Assembly: GCF_016482825.1 (NCBI RefSeq)
Contig: NZ_JAEMNV010000007.1
Location: 62,001-126,000 of the forward strand
DNA: 64,000 nt
Origin: Antrihabitans stalagmiti
GTDB lineage: Bacteria > Actinomycetota > Actinomycetes > Mycobacteriales > Mycobacteriaceae
Direction of reading: 5' to 3'
The position numbers and the translations under genes are program-made. The notes below the pieces were generated by a model. That model ran no database searches, had not been told where the DNA came from, and saw only the letters and a list, made by a program, of their open reading frames with translations. Below are positions 44,436 to 54,236 of this stretch, one piece after another (positions within the stretch are counted from its first letter, which is position 1; the number at the start of each line of letters is the position of its first letter).

Positions 44436-45896
44436 TCACCGGCGATTCGCTGTTTCCGGGCGGCCCGGACCCACGACGCCTCTCGATCCCCACGATGGCG
44501 TCAAATCTGTCTTTGCGAACGACGCCTCGGTGCCAACGGCGAGGACCGAATGGAATCCGGCCATCAGGCATTCGATCATGACCGAGAGGTCCGGCACCGA
44601 CGCCGTGTCTGCGTTGATTCCCACGCAACATGTGCCGTTGTGGGACATAAGGGTCACGTTGAGAGCTGTCCCGAGCGTTGGCCCGAAGGCGTAGTACCGC
44701 TCGATCTCTGCGCCGGCGACATACATCGGGACCGGTGAACCCGGAACGTTGGAGGCGATGAAGTCGACGTGCTTGAACACCGACGCCAGGTAACTGGTCG
44801 GAAGCAGGTTCACCGCACCAGCAATGGCATTGGACAGCGGAACCGCAGGATCGTGGCGCAGCGTGTCGATGAGCTTGCTGATTCGATGCATCAGTTCGGC
44901 GGGGTCCGACACGTTTGCTGGTAACGCTAGCCTGACGAGCGTGATGCGATTGCCGCCGATCCTGTCGGCTTCGGTGCGCAAATTGACCGGCACTGTCACG
45001 CGCAACTGGTCGACCTCGACGTGGTGCAGATCGTGATACTTCGACAACCCAAGAAGTAGAGCGGCAAGGAATGCATCGTTGATCGAGCTGCCGGCACGCC
45101 TCGACGCCTGATGAAATTCCGCGACCGGAACGTCGATCACCGCGAACCGACGCTGGAGACTGCGTTGGGTCATGACGGGCGAGAACGTGTTCGGGATCGG
45201 CCGCGCGAAACGGACTACCGCAATTGCTGTGCTCGCCGCAGCTTGCACCGTCCGGAAAGGGTTGAGGAGCGCCCGGCGCACGGTGGGAACGATCGCGGTA
45301 ACGCCCTTTCGCGCCAATTCCGCACCGGTCTCCAAGTCCCATTGCACAGTATCGGCGAGCGCATTCATCGAGGTCGCCCGTGGAGAATCCGGGAGCGGCC
45401 CGCGATCGGTTCCCTCGCGGGCGAAATCGACGATCTCGGCCGCGATCCGAATGCCGCCGATGCCGTCGGTGAGGGAATGGTGCACCTTGAGGACCAGCGC
45501 AGCCTTGCCGTAGGCGAGACAGTCCAGAAGTGTGAACTGCCACAACGGACGATCACCGTCGAATGCCTCCATCCCGCATCGGCGCGCCACCTCCAGAACG
45601 GCATCGAGGTCGGCCGGCTCGGGCAGCGCGAGGTGCCTCAGGTGCCAGGAGAGATCGAAATCCGGATCCACCACCCAATGCGGTGGCGCCCATCCGAACC
45701 GGGCCGGCACCAGCTTGTGCCGGAAGTTCGGAACAACCCGGGTCGCTCTGTCCATCATGGTGACGAAACGATCCCAGTCCGGTGTCTTGTCCAGTACGAC
45801 GATGGCCACGATCGTGGAGCGCAGGACCGGATCTTGCTCCATATTCCAGGAGAAGAAATCCGACTGGGTCATATGTGATTCGCGCGCGGACATCAT
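44436..45896 (-). CDS. Second wax ester synthase / DGAT-family acyltransferase
   Basis: 486 residues if it starts at ATG 45896, whose ATGA overlaps the stop of the upstream stress gene. ATG 45893 and ATG 45872 (MTQSDFFSW, closer to the family start) are also possible; no ribosome site decides. The catalytic motif HHSLTDG is at residues 139-145, with SINDAFLAALLLGL and FIASNVPGSP further on. It probably esterifies fatty alcohol or diacylglycerol with acyl-CoA. It diverges clearly from the protein at 7.4 kb. Confidence 0.88.
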   Translation of the reverse strand: MMSARESHMTQSDFFSWNMEQDPVLRSTIVAIVVLDKTPDWDRFVTMMDRATRVVPNFRHKLVPARFGWAPPHWVVDPDFDLSWHLRHLALPEPADLDAVLEVARRCGMEAFDGDRPLWQFTLLDCLAYGKAALVLKVHHSLTDGIGGIRIAAEIVDFAREGTDRGPLPDSPRATSMNALADTVQWDLETGAELARKGVTAIVPTVRRALLNPFRTVQAAASTAIAVVRFARPIPNTFSPVMTQRSLQRRFAVIDVPVAEFHQASRRAGSSINDAFLAALLLGLSKYHDLHHVEVDQLRVTVPVNLRTEADRIGGNRITLVRLALPANVSDPAELMHRISKLIDTLRHDPAVPLSNAIAGAVNLLPTSYLASVFKHVDFIASNVPGSPVPMYVAGAEIERYYAFGPTLGTALNVTLMSHNGTCCVGINADTASVPDLSVMIECLMAGFHSVLAVGTEASFAKTDLTPSWGSRGVVGPGRPETANRR

Positions 45897-46740
45897 GTTC
45901 GATTGTCCGGGACGACAAGCACAGGGCACTTCGCTTGACGCACCATCGCATGAGAGATCAGGTCCAGGTGCGCCGGTCTTTCTCCGCCACCGAGCGTGCG
46001 GCCCACGACGAGAAGTTGAGCTGTGTCGCTCGATTGGAGGAGGTAGGCAACAACAAAGCCTTCGACCAGTACCGAATGCGCACGAACCTTCGGATGTTTC
46101 CGTCGTAGCGCTGCGAGCATCGAATCAGCTCCTTCGTCGATCGCAGTAATTGTGGTCGGACTGGGCAATCCGAACAGCCGCGCTGCTCCTGTTCGGACGA
46201 CCGACAGGTCGACGTCTCGCAAGGCGGCCTCGTCGAACGCGGCCGCAAGTACACCGTCGACACGACCCGCAGGAGGTATCGCCACCACAACCGGGCCCCA
46301 GTCGTCGGCGTCCGACCGCATCGATCCGCGAACAATCGCTACCGGACAGATCGAGCCGGAGGCAACCGTCGTGGCTGTCGACCCAAGCAGCATCTCGGCG
46401 ACAGCCCCGATCCCGACCGAGCCGACGACGATCATCGAAGCGCTCGTCGACAGTTCGATCAAAATCGAACTAGATCGTCCGCGAACGATTTCCGTGTCGA
46501 CCCGCACCGAGCTATTGCGCTCGCGGACGGCGTGGCGGGCTGCCTCGAGCGCCGCACGATTACGCTCGGAAGCGGCGTGTTCGGCGACGTGGACGAGATG
46601 CAGCGACGAACCCGTCGCCGCAGCCTCCCCTGCGCCCATACAACACTGCGAAGTGCTGCCCGCGATCCGTCGATCCCAACAACGATCGGTTTTGTCCGCA
46701 ACGGCGACAGGTTTCGTCCAATCGCGTCGAAGATGTTCAT
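45893..46740 (-). pseudogene. Two-domain universal stress protein with apparent frameshift
   Basis: Two frames are needed to make one protein. From ATG 46740 the first frame reads MNIFDAIGRNLSPLRTKP, then IVVGIDGSRAALRSVVWA, and then loses homology. From about 46636 the other minus-strand frame continues GEAAATGSSLHLVHVAEHAASERN through the loop VGSVGIGAVAEMLLGSTATTVA and a second domain to VPDNRT. Adding one base near 46634-46638 (GCGCAG to GCGGCAG) would restore VVWAAGEAAATG, the usual stress-protein run. Either the gene has lost one base or the assembly has an error; the rest of both domains looks intact. Confidence 0.75.
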
Positions 46741-46742
46741 CG

Positions 46743-46976
46743 CTATCCGGAACGTCCGCGCGGACTCTGTACTCGAACGTGCCCCAGCGGGGTCTCGGCG
46801 GCGAACGAAGAACACTGCATCTTGCGTGCTTGCATCGACGGGTGCCGAAGCATTGCGTCTCGTCGCTGTTGCACGTAGGCGACGTGCCTTTCGTGCCGTC
46901 GCGTGCGGATCGCCTTCAGCGCGATAACGACGGCTACCGACGCCACAAGAAGCGCACCGACAACGAGAAGTACCAT
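46743..46976 (-). CDS. Small single-span membrane protein
   Basis: 77 residues from ATG 46976. A hydrophobic helix (MVLLVVGALLVASVAVVIA) is followed by a basic, Arg- and His-rich tail. It ends 2 bp before the frameshifted stress gene, so they likely share a transcript from the DosR-like site at 47057-47070 (80 bp upstream). No family was recognised. Confidence 0.5.
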   Translation of the reverse strand: MVLLVVGALLVASVAVVIALKAIRTRRHERHVAYVQQRRDAMLRHPSMQARKMQCSSFAAETPLGHVRVQSPRGRSG

Positions 46977-47056
46977 GCCCCAACTATTCTTCCAACACAT
47001 CGATCAGGGCCAGGGCCGAAGTGAATACGAAAATTCGGCGACCGACCCGTCCGGCT

Positions 47057-47070
47057 GGGACCTTGTGCCC
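47057..47070. promoter_or_regulatory. DosR-box-like site between divergent genes
   Basis: GGGACCTTGTGCCC, one base different from the site before arsA. It lies 67 bp before the DUF2267 start and 80 bp before the small membrane gene. Confidence 0.5.
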
Positions 47071-47137
47071 TTGGCTGACTCCCGTCTGGAAACGAGGCTG
47101 GACACACCTGGAAATCGAACAACAGACGGAGCATTCC

Positions 47138-47737
47138 GTGGCACAACAGAACGAACCATTTGCCGCTTCTGTCGCTACGGCGAACCGTTGGCTCGACGCC
47201 GTCGCCGATGCACTCGAAACGGACGACCGAACCGCTGCCTACCGATGCCTGCGCGCGTGGTTCCACACGGTACGAGACCGTATTTCGATTGTCGGCGCAG
47301 CACACCTCAGCGCCCAGATGCCAGAATTGTTGCGCGGCATGTTCTTCGAAGGGTGGGTTCCCAGCCACGTTCCGGTTCGGCACAGCCGCGAGGCCTTCGT
47401 GGCACAGTTCGCGCGCACAGCCGGCATCCCCCGCGGCGAAGTTCAGGTGGTCGCCGGATTCGTGACCGATGCTTTGGATGCGCTGTTCTCACCCGGGCAA
47501 CTGGATCGGGTCTTCGCAGTTCTACCGACGTCGTTGGTCGAAACGATTTGGGGGACAGAACATGTCGACGAATTCGATGACGACGATATCGAGACCGTTG
47601 CGGACGCCGCCCCGCCTCACCCAAGCACGGATCGATTGAGCGCGGTCGAAACCCGCCTCCAAGCGCTCGGCCACGCTTTCGACGTGCTCACCCATCGGCT
47701 GGACCTGATCGAACCGGAGCGCTCGGACAAACAATAA
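47138..47737 (+). CDS. DUF2267 protein
   Basis: 199 residues from a GTG at 47138, seven bases after CGGAG; the upstream extension has no ribosome site and is not family-like. The pattern NRWLDAVADALETDDRTAAYRCLRAWFHTVRDRI, then HLSAQMPELLRGMFFEGW, matches DUF2267, a helical protein of stress regulons with unknown role. A C-terminal acidic linker and a coiled-coil-like segment (STDRLSAVETRLQALGHAFD) are added. It shares a promoter region with the minus-strand stress genes and converges on pknK. Confidence 0.85.
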   Translation: MAQQNEPFAASVATANRWLDAVADALETDDRTAAYRCLRAWFHTVRDRISIVGAAHLSAQMPELLRGMFFEGWVPSHVPVRHSREAFVAQFARTAGIPRGEVQVVAGFVTDALDALFSPGQLDRVFAVLPTSLVETIWGTEHVDEFDDDDIETVADAAPPHPSTDRLSAVETRLQALGHAFDVLTHRLDLIEPERSDKQ

Positions 47738-47800
47738 CCACGCACCCGAAGACTTCTCGACCGACATCCGCTGTCCGTCGGTGTGGCCTCGCTCGGCTGA

Positions 47801-50800
47801 TCAGCCAACGAGCTCCGCGAAGAAGGTGTCCGGGATCGTCGGCCAGTCAGCCCGCCAGCGTCCGTTCTCCTGGTCTGCACGCAACTCCAAAAGTAGTTCG
47901 ACAGCATGGGTTCCTGCGTCGAGGACCACCCTGTCGAGGCCGAGATCGGAACAACGCGCCACAGCCGGCACCATTGCTTCTTTGCCCTCGGCACCCCTGT
48001 CCGCTGCATGCAGGCAACACGCGAGTAGCAACTGGCACCGAACGAGACTCAACGCGCAGCCACGCTCGTCGGCGCGCACCGACAGAGCTTGTGCGCGAGC
48101 GATGAAGGCGGACGGAAGGTCGTGCCTCGAGCTGTCGAGCGCGGCTCGCACGGCAGCCTCCTCGACAACGTCGGCGAAAACTGCTGCAAAGCCGTCCACA
48201 GTTGCGCTTGCGACATCGACCCTCCGATCCGATGCACCATATCCCCAACGCGATCGCTCGGCCTCTACATGCGCGGCGAGACGGGGTACAGCGAGACGTG
48301 CGGCTGCAGCCGCACCCTCCTCGAGGCGAACGACAGCGCCCCCTCGGTCACCCCGTAACGCCATGATTCGCGCTCCCGTCACGAAAATCGGAATCAAGAA
48401 GTCGACTCCTCCGATCTCGGCACCTGATTCGTAGGCGTCACCGAGTAGGCGTTCGGCAGTCTCGAGGTCGCCCTGGTCGTAGTAGAGCTGGCCGAGCAGC
48501 GCCGACGCGATTCGCGCGCCGTGCGACTGCCGACCGTTCACGTGCTCGGCGAACTCGAGCGCTCGACCGAACTGTGCTGCGGCCGAATAGATGTCGAGTT
48601 GTTCACGAGCAACAATGCCTGCGTAACAGTTTCCGTACACGCGGCCGAGAGGATCGCGGGACCGGTCGTGAAAGTCGGATGCCCAATCCTGGATCCGGCG
48701 CACCCGGTCGAAGTCGAAACGCGTCCAAGCTACGAAAGACGCGACGTTCGCGGCAGACGATGCGACCCAAGCGGGGACGGTCTCAGGACGAGCAAGCGCC
48801 GCCGCAACGAGATCCTCGACTCCGGAGGTGATGTCGACTGTCGTCGAATCGAGGGCTCGGAGCACATCCGCCTCGAGACGTCGCAGTTCGTGGCCAGGTT
48901 CTTCGGAGGATCCGCTCGCAAGTGCGCTGTCGATTCGCTCCAGCATCGGGCGTGCCGTCGGACGGCGATGGGATACATCCGCGCGCGTGATCGCGAGAAG
49001 CAACTCCGGGCTCGACTCGACAAGCGCAGGCGGCAATTTCGCGACCAACGCGTGCAGCGTTGCCAACTGGGCATCGTCGACCATGTCCATCGCTCGCGAT
49101 TCGACAAGGTCGATCGCTGCATTCACATCATCTGCGGCGAGCGAAAGGTCAACTGCCTCACGAACCCTGCCGTTCGCAGCGAACCACCGCGATGCTCGAA
49201 CACGCAGTAGACGGGCACGCGTGTGGTCCTTGCCGAGCCGTTCACGTAAGAATTCCGCGATCAGTGGATCGAAGCGAAACCAACCGGGATCGTCCGGATC
49301 ACCGTGCAGAAAGAGCCCGCGCCGTTCCGCATCTGCGAGCAGGGTCTCCGAGTCCGGATCGAGCGTCATCGCTGCAGCCAGGTCACCACAGATCCGCTCT
49401 GCAATGCATGCCGCCATCAGCAAGTCGATCATTCTGTGCTGCAACGTGTGCAGGACGTTCGCACCGAGGTACCGGGTTACTGCGAGTTGATCTCCCTCTA
49501 GCCGCGCAATCGCTTTGGCAGCCCGACTTGCAGACCGCGACGTCGATCGTGGTGTCGCAGCGACGGCTGTCTCGCCTCCCCCACCCAGCGCAAGCGCGAC
49601 GAGATTCACGGCCGCAGGCCATCCCGACGTCGCTTCGCACAACTGCGCGACATCCGTCTCGGCGAGCTCGATACCGTGCAACTCGCGAAAGAACGCGGCG
49701 ACCTCCCTGAGGTCGAAACGCAGTGCCTCGGAATCGATCTCGATCAGGTCGTTGCCGAGCGCCAACCGCGCAAACGGCAGCGCCGTCCTACTCGCAAAGA
49801 GCAGACGCACGTGACGGCAGCCACGCTGCAGTACCTGGGCCACGGCGCCGAGTGTCGCTTCGTCGGTGATCTTGTTCCAGTCGTCGATAAGCAGAGCCAA
49901 AGGCACTCCAGTGGCGTGAATCTCGTCGACCAACTGTCCGAACGCCGACGTGGCACCGTCGCCTTCTCGCGCCTCGAGGTGGTCGACCAACCCGACTCCG
50001 AGATCGGGCTGCACCCGGCGGATGGCATCGACGACGCGCGTGAAGAACCAGACGACATCGTTGTCGTGATGATCGACCGTCAGCTCGACGACGAGGCTCC
50101 CAGCATCGAGCAACGCCCTCCGCCACTGAGCAAGAAGCGTCGATTTTCCGAACCCTGCCGGGGCATGGACGAAAGTGATCCGACTGCCGCCCGCTGTGCG
50201 TAGGGCATCGATAAGACGCGGACGTTCGAGCCATTGCGGCGCGGGCGAATCGGCTCGCGCTGCAACGACATCAGCTTCGGCGCTGTCCGGTTCGGCGGCG
50301 ATAATCGCGCGGTTGCGAACCACGGTCGACGAGCGGGGCACAGTTGTGGGTACGCGCCCGGCGGTCGCAGGCAACTTCATTTCGTCACGAAGCAGGCCGT
50401 GCCGGTCCTCGATCGTTTGCAGCGAACGGCCGAATTCTTCGGCCGACACCGGCCGGTAGTCTGGATCCGTGGCCATGGCAGCCTCGACAGCACCCGCAAC
50501 ATCCGGGGGGATGTCGAGTGCGCGTAGATCGGGAATCGGCGCCGACGCTATCCGGAGGAACTGGGCCACAACCTTTTCTCCACTACGACGCTCGTACGCG
50601 GCGTGCCCGGTGAGGAGACAGAACAGCGTCGCACCGAGGCCATAGACGTCCGACTGCGCCGAAGGAAGCTGGCCGCGCAGGATCTCCGGAGCGGTGAAAG
50701 CCGGCGAACCGACAATCACGTTGGTCGATGTCTCGAATCCGCCCGAGACTCTCGCAATGCCGAAGTCGGTGAGCTGTGGCTCGTCGAATGCATTCAGCAA

Positions 50801-51328
50801 GATGTTGGCGGGCTTCACATCTCGATGAAGTATCCCCGCCCGATGCGCCCACTCCATCGCACCCGAGACCTTGACGCCGATGCGCACCGCCTCCGTCCAC
50901 GGCAGCGGGCCCTCGTCCCGAACGAGCGAATCGAGGCAGCCGCGAGCGTGGTAGGGCATGACGATGTAGGGCCGCCCGGTCGAGGTGATGTCGACGTACA
51001 AGATGTCGACGATGTTGGGATGGCCGGAGAGTCGGCCCATCGCGTGCTCTTCGCGCAGGAAACGCTCTCGGTTTGCATCGTCGAGGTCCGCGGTGAGCAC
51101 CTTGACTGCCACCGTTCGATCGAGGGCTCGCTGGACGCAGCGATAGACGATGCCGAAGCCACCCCGGCCGATTTCCTCCGCGTTCGCGAGATCCGCAGCA
51201 TCGAGTTCGGCGGAGATGTCGGCAAAGATGTCGGGGCCGCCACCGTGTCCGACGCCGCGCTGGGTCGCGACAGACTCAGGTCCGGTTACTACCGAGCCCG
51301 GTTTCGGATCCCTGCCCCGCGCGCTCAT
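47801..51328 (-). CDS. pknK: PknK-like serine/threonine kinase with AAA/MalT-type region
   Basis: 1175 residues. The kinase domain (about 48-310) has IGRGGFGIVY, Lys76 (VAVKV), HRDVKPANILL with catalytic Asp170, and DFG 188-190. An AAA-type ATPase follows with Walker A HAPAGFGKST (388-397) and Walker B LALLIDDW. The long C-terminal part (about 650-1175) is helical and TPR-like, as in MalT regulators, but no HTH was seen at the end. M. tuberculosis PknK (1110 residues) controls growth in stationary phase. It lacks a transmembrane segment. It probably links stress signals to transcription or translation by phosphorylation. Confidence 0.9.
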   Translation of the reverse strand: MSARGRDPKPGSVVTGPESVATQRGVGHGGGPDIFADISAELDAADLANAEEIGRGGFGIVYRCVQRALDRTVAVKVLTADLDDANRERFLREEHAMGRLSGHPNIVDILYVDITSTGRPYIVMPYHARGCLDSLVRDEGPLPWTEAVRIGVKVSGAMEWAHRAGILHRDVKPANILLNAFDEPQLTDFGIARVSGGFETSTNVIVGSPAFTAPEILRGQLPSAQSDVYGLGATLFCLLTGHAAYERRSGEKVVAQFLRIASAPIPDLRALDIPPDVAGAVEAAMATDPDYRPVSAEEFGRSLQTIEDRHGLLRDEMKLPATAGRVPTTVPRSSTVVRNRAIIAAEPDSAEADVVAARADSPAPQWLERPRLIDALRTAGGSRITFVHAPAGFGKSTLLAQWRRALLDAGSLVVELTVDHHDNDVVWFFTRVVDAIRRVQPDLGVGLVDHLEAREGDGATSAFGQLVDEIHATGVPLALLIDDWNKITDEATLGAVAQVLQRGCRHVRLLFASRTALPFARLALGNDLIEIDSEALRFDLREVAAFFRELHGIELAETDVAQLCEATSGWPAAVNLVALALGGGGETAVAATPRSTSRSASRAAKAIARLEGDQLAVTRYLGANVLHTLQHRMIDLLMAACIAERICGDLAAAMTLDPDSETLLADAERRGLFLHGDPDDPGWFRFDPLIAEFLRERLGKDHTRARLLRVRASRWFAANGRVREAVDLSLAADDVNAAIDLVESRAMDMVDDAQLATLHALVAKLPPALVESSPELLLAITRADVSHRRPTARPMLERIDSALASGSSEEPGHELRRLEADVLRALDSTTVDITSGVEDLVAAALARPETVPAWVASSAANVASFVAWTRFDFDRVRRIQDWASDFHDRSRDPLGRVYGNCYAGIVAREQLDIYSAAAQFGRALEFAEHVNGRQSHGARIASALLGQLYYDQGDLETAERLLGDAYESGAEIGGVDFLIPIFVTGARIMALRGDRGGAVVRLEEGAAAAARLAVPRLAAHVEAERSRWGYGASDRRVDVASATVDGFAAVFADVVEEAAVRAALDSSRHDLPSAFIARAQALSVRADERGCALSLVRCQLLLACCLHAADRGAEGKEAMVPAVARCSDLGLDRVVLDAGTHAVELLLELRADQENGRWRADWPTIPDTFFAELVG

Positions 51329-51483
51329 GCCAAACCTCTCAGGAGAAAGTCAGCATAACTCCGCCAGGGACCGGACTCGTGCGTTCCGAAAGCGCAGTTG
51401 CAGAGATCGTATGGCGGCAGTTCACAGCCCGAGTCGGCCGGCTCGATCTCGGCGCGAAGAACAACACGGCGGCTGCCGCAAAG

Positions 51484-52398
51484 CTATCCCCTTCCGTTGG
51501 GTGGACGAACAACCATGACTGGACAATGTGCGTGTCGCACAAGAGCATTGCTGGTCGATCCAAGCAGCATCCCACGAACTCCGCCGCGTCCGCGACTACC
51601 GACGACGAGTAGTTGTGCCTGCGCCGACAACCTCGACAGGTGGTCACGAGGACCGTCGAGGTAGACCTTGCGTGTGACGGCAACGTCGGGATACTTCTCT
51701 TGCCACCCCGCGAGCCGCTCGGCAAGCAATACATTCTCTGCTTCCTCCAACGCTGCCGCCGTGGTCATCACACCAGGGCGGCCCGCGATCGCGCCGAGAG
51801 CGAAGTCGCTCCACGCGTGAACTGCCAGCAACGACGTGCCCCGCATCGAGGCTTCTTCGAAGGCTGCACCGATCGCGAGCTCACTGACCGGACTGCCATC
51901 GATACCGACGACCACCGGAGCATCCGGCATCCTCGGGTCCCATTCGCCACGGACGACGACGACCTGACAGTGCCCATGGCTCGCGACCGCGACGCCGATC
52001 GATCCGAAGCGCGTCGTCGATCCACCGACGACGACCATATGAGCCTCGCTCGACAACTCGATGAGCAGTTCTGCGGGGTTCAACGCCGACAACGAAGTCT
52101 CGACCTCGAGTTCGGGCGTCGCGGCACGGGCGATGTCGCGCGCCTCGCGGAGTGCGGCCCGTCCCCCTGCCTCCAGAGCTTCGACGAAGCCGGGAACCGT
52201 CAGATAAGGGCTTGCGTGGCCGCCTGCCATTACGCCGAACCCGAGGCCGTGGACGATGAGCAGGCGACGATTTCGGCTCGATGCGGTCTTCGCGGCCCAC
52301 CGCACCGCTTCCGAGGCCGAGGGAGATCCGTCGGTGCCCACGACGATCGCGGTCGACAGCGACTTTCCGGTCACACCAGTTTCTTTGTGCGAATTCAT
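51484..52398 (-). CDS. Two-domain universal stress protein
   Basis: 304 residues. Domain one starts VVGTDGSPSASEAVRWAAKT and domain two VVVGIDGSPVSELAIGAAFEEAS. The second has a full nucleotide loop GSRGRGGVRGMLLGSTSNALVRHAHCPVMVV, so ATP binding is likely. In the first domain the loop is altered (GGSTTRFGSIGVAVASHGHCQVVVV). Its layout fits Rv2623 (TB31.7), which binds ATP and slows growth. It is divergent from a CBS gene across a region with a good DosR-like site. Confidence 0.92.
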   Translation of the reverse strand: MNSHKETGVTGKSLSTAIVVGTDGSPSASEAVRWAAKTASSRNRRLLIVHGLGFGVMAGGHASPYLTVPGFVEALEAGGRAALREARDIARAATPELEVETSLSALNPAELLIELSSEAHMVVVGGSTTRFGSIGVAVASHGHCQVVVVRGEWDPRMPDAPVVVGIDGSPVSELAIGAAFEEASMRGTSLLAVHAWSDFALGAIAGRPGVMTTAAALEEAENVLLAERLAGWQEKYPDVAVTRKVYLDGPRDHLSRLSAQAQLLVVGSRGRGGVRGMLLGSTSNALVRHAHCPVMVVRPPNGRG

Positions 52399-52521
52399 TG
52401 TTCGTCCTCAGTTCGGTTCGCGGCACGATTCGTACATCGACGCTACGAGCCGGTTGGGCGCGGCTACCGCTGTCGTTCGTCACCCGATTCGGGGTACGTG
52501 GTCCCCGGTACGACGAACCGT

Positions 52522-52535
52522 GTGACTTTCGGCTC
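52522..52535. promoter_or_regulatory. DosR-box-like site between USP and CBS genes
   Basis: GTGACTTTCGGCTC agrees with the common DosR form GGGACTTTCGGCCC at 12 of 14 positions. It lies 83 bp before the CBS gene start and 123 bp before the USP start. Confidence 0.55.
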
Positions 52536-52618
52536 CCGTATCGGGTCGATTGGCCGCTATCAACACCCTCGTGGCGTGCGGAGTATGGGTCGTGACACCG
52601 ATCCTGCAGGAGCCCGAC

Positions 52619-53098
52619 ATGACTATCGACGACTTCTTCGGCGCCACTGCGGAGGACGACACCATCGACGCTCGGACATTGATGAGCGCTCCGGTCCTCA
52701 CCGTCGGCCGAGACGTGTCGGTTCTGAACGCGGCAGAGGCGATGCTCCGGACCGGATTCACGACTGTTCCCGCTGTCGACGAACACGGACGCCTGATCAA
52801 ACTCGTGACCGAAGACGCGGTTGCCAGGGCCTACCTCGTCCAGAGCTGGGCCGACCGCGGCCCTTCGGACGAGAAGGCCCTCCTCGAGGAGCGTGGCAGC
52901 CGCGTGGTCGACTTTGCGGCTCCGCCGATATCGGTTGCGCCGGATGCGTCTCTGACGGAAGTCACCGAAACCATGGTGCGTGCCCAGCTGCGAGCCGTTC
53001 CGGTTGTCGAACACCATCGGCCGATCGGCATCGTCTCCTGGCGCGACATCCTTTCCGCCATCGTTGCGCGGTCCACCACACGCTCGAACCCGAAGTAG
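52619..53098 (+). CDS. CBS-pair protein (Hrp1-like)
   Basis: 159 residues from ATG 52619 (AGGAG six bases before). CBS motifs are at about 20-70 (TLMSAPVLTVGRDVSVLNA, TTVPAVDEHGRLIKLVTE) and 98-150 (PPISVAPDASLTEVTETM, AVPVVEHHRPIGIVSWRDIL). No BON domain is present. The size is near that of Hrp1 (Rv2626c, 143 residues), one of the most strongly induced DosR proteins, though the pairing is by fold not by clear orthology. The dehydrogenase gene follows 22 bp later and is probably co-transcribed. Confidence 0.88.
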   Translation: MTIDDFFGATAEDDTIDARTLMSAPVLTVGRDVSVLNAAEAMLRTGFTTVPAVDEHGRLIKLVTEDAVARAYLVQSWADRGPSDEKALLEERGSRVVDFAAPPISVAPDASLTEVTETMVRAQLRAVPVVEHHRPIGIVSWRDILSAIVARSTTRSNPK

Positions 53099-53120
53099 TC
53101 GAACAATTGGAGGAAACACT

Positions 53121-54170
53121 ATGCACGCATTGGTCTTTCACGGCCCCGGCCAAAAGGCATGGGAAGAGGTGCCTGCCCCTCGTATCCAGCAGGGAACAGA
53201 CGCGATAGTCCGTGTCGATGCGGTCACCATCTGCGGCACGGACCTGCACATTCTCAAGGGCGACGTACCGGAGGTAACCCCTGGGAGGATTCTCGGACAC
53301 GAGGCTGTCGGCACGGTCACCGATGTCGGCGATGCCGTGCAGAACGTGAAAGTCGGTGACCACGTTCTGGTTTCGTGCATCACGTCCTGCGGCGCCTGCC
53401 GGTTCTGCCGAGCAGGCCAGTACGGACAATGTCTCGGCGGCGGTGGCTGGATTCTCGGCCACCTCATCGACGGGACACAGGCGGAATTCGTCCGAGTACC
53501 GTTCGCGGACAACTCGACACACCCTGTGCCGCCGGGACTGTCGGACGAGCAGATGCTGATGCTGGCCGACATACTTCCTACGAGCCATGAGGTAGGTGTG
53601 CTGAACGGCAAGGTCCGGCCGGGCGACGTCGTAGCCATCGTCGGCGCGGGACCGATCGGGTTGGCCGCGATCATGACTGCTCGCCTCTACAGCCCGAGTC
53701 ACATCATCGCGATCGATGTCGCGGAATCGCGGCTCGCTGCGGCAAAGAACGCCGGCGCCGACATCACCGTCAACAGCCTCAACGAGAACGTGCTCGACAT
53801 CGTGCGTGGACTCACCGATGGTCTCGGAGCGGACGTGACCATGGAAGCCGTCGGCATCCCCGAAACCTTCGAACTGGCGATCGATTTGGTTCGTCCGGGC
53901 GGGCACGTCGCCAACATCGGCGTGCACGGTGCGCCCGCGACCCTGCACCTCGAACGCATCTGGATCAAAGATCTGACGATCACGACCGGCCTTGTGGACA
54001 CCAACTCGACACCGACCCTGATCAAGCTCCTGGCGAGCGGACAGGTCGATGCGTCACCGATGGTGACGCACAGATTCGGCCTCGACGAATTCGAAAACGC
54101 ATACGACGTTTTCGCACGCGCTTCGGAAACCGGTGCACTGAAAGTCGTTCTTTCCGCCCCCCAGCTCTGA
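53121..54170 (+). CDS. Zinc-dependent medium-chain alcohol dehydrogenase
   Basis: 349 residues from ATG 53121 (GGAGGAAACACT just before). Catalytic zinc motifs are TICGTDLH and GHEAVG; the Cys cluster CGACRFCRAGQYGQC is the structural zinc site. The Rossmann turn is VGAGPIGLAA. Members of this group act on short-chain alcohols or formaldehyde-type substrates with NAD. It follows the CBS gene by 22 bp, suggesting joint control by the DosR-like site at 52522-52535. It differs in its sequence from the dehydrogenase at 17.4 kb. Confidence 0.9.
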   Translation: MHALVFHGPGQKAWEEVPAPRIQQGTDAIVRVDAVTICGTDLHILKGDVPEVTPGRILGHEAVGTVTDVGDAVQNVKVGDHVLVSCITSCGACRFCRAGQYGQCLGGGGWILGHLIDGTQAEFVRVPFADNSTHPVPPGLSDEQMLMLADILPTSHEVGVLNGKVRPGDVVAIVGAGPIGLAAIMTARLYSPSHIIAIDVAESRLAAAKNAGADITVNSLNENVLDIVRGLTDGLGADVTMEAVGIPETFELAIDLVRPGGHVANIGVHGAPATLHLERIWIKDLTITTGLVDTNSTPTLIKLLASGQVDASPMVTHRFGLDEFENAYDVFARASETGALKVVLSAPQL

Positions 54171-54188
54171 CCAGGACATACACCGGAC

Positions 54189-54212
54189 GCCGCGCCCGAA
54201 GTCGGGCGCGGC
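54189..54212. terminator. Strong bidirectional hairpin between convergent genes
   Basis: A perfect 10-bp GC-only stem, GCCGCGCCCG with its complement CGGGCGCGGC, and loop AAGT. It sits 18 bp past the dehydrogenase stop and 24 bp before the end of the convergent DUF47 gene. Confidence 0.7.
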
Positions 54213-54236
54213 TTACGTTGGCGTCGGTACGATCTA

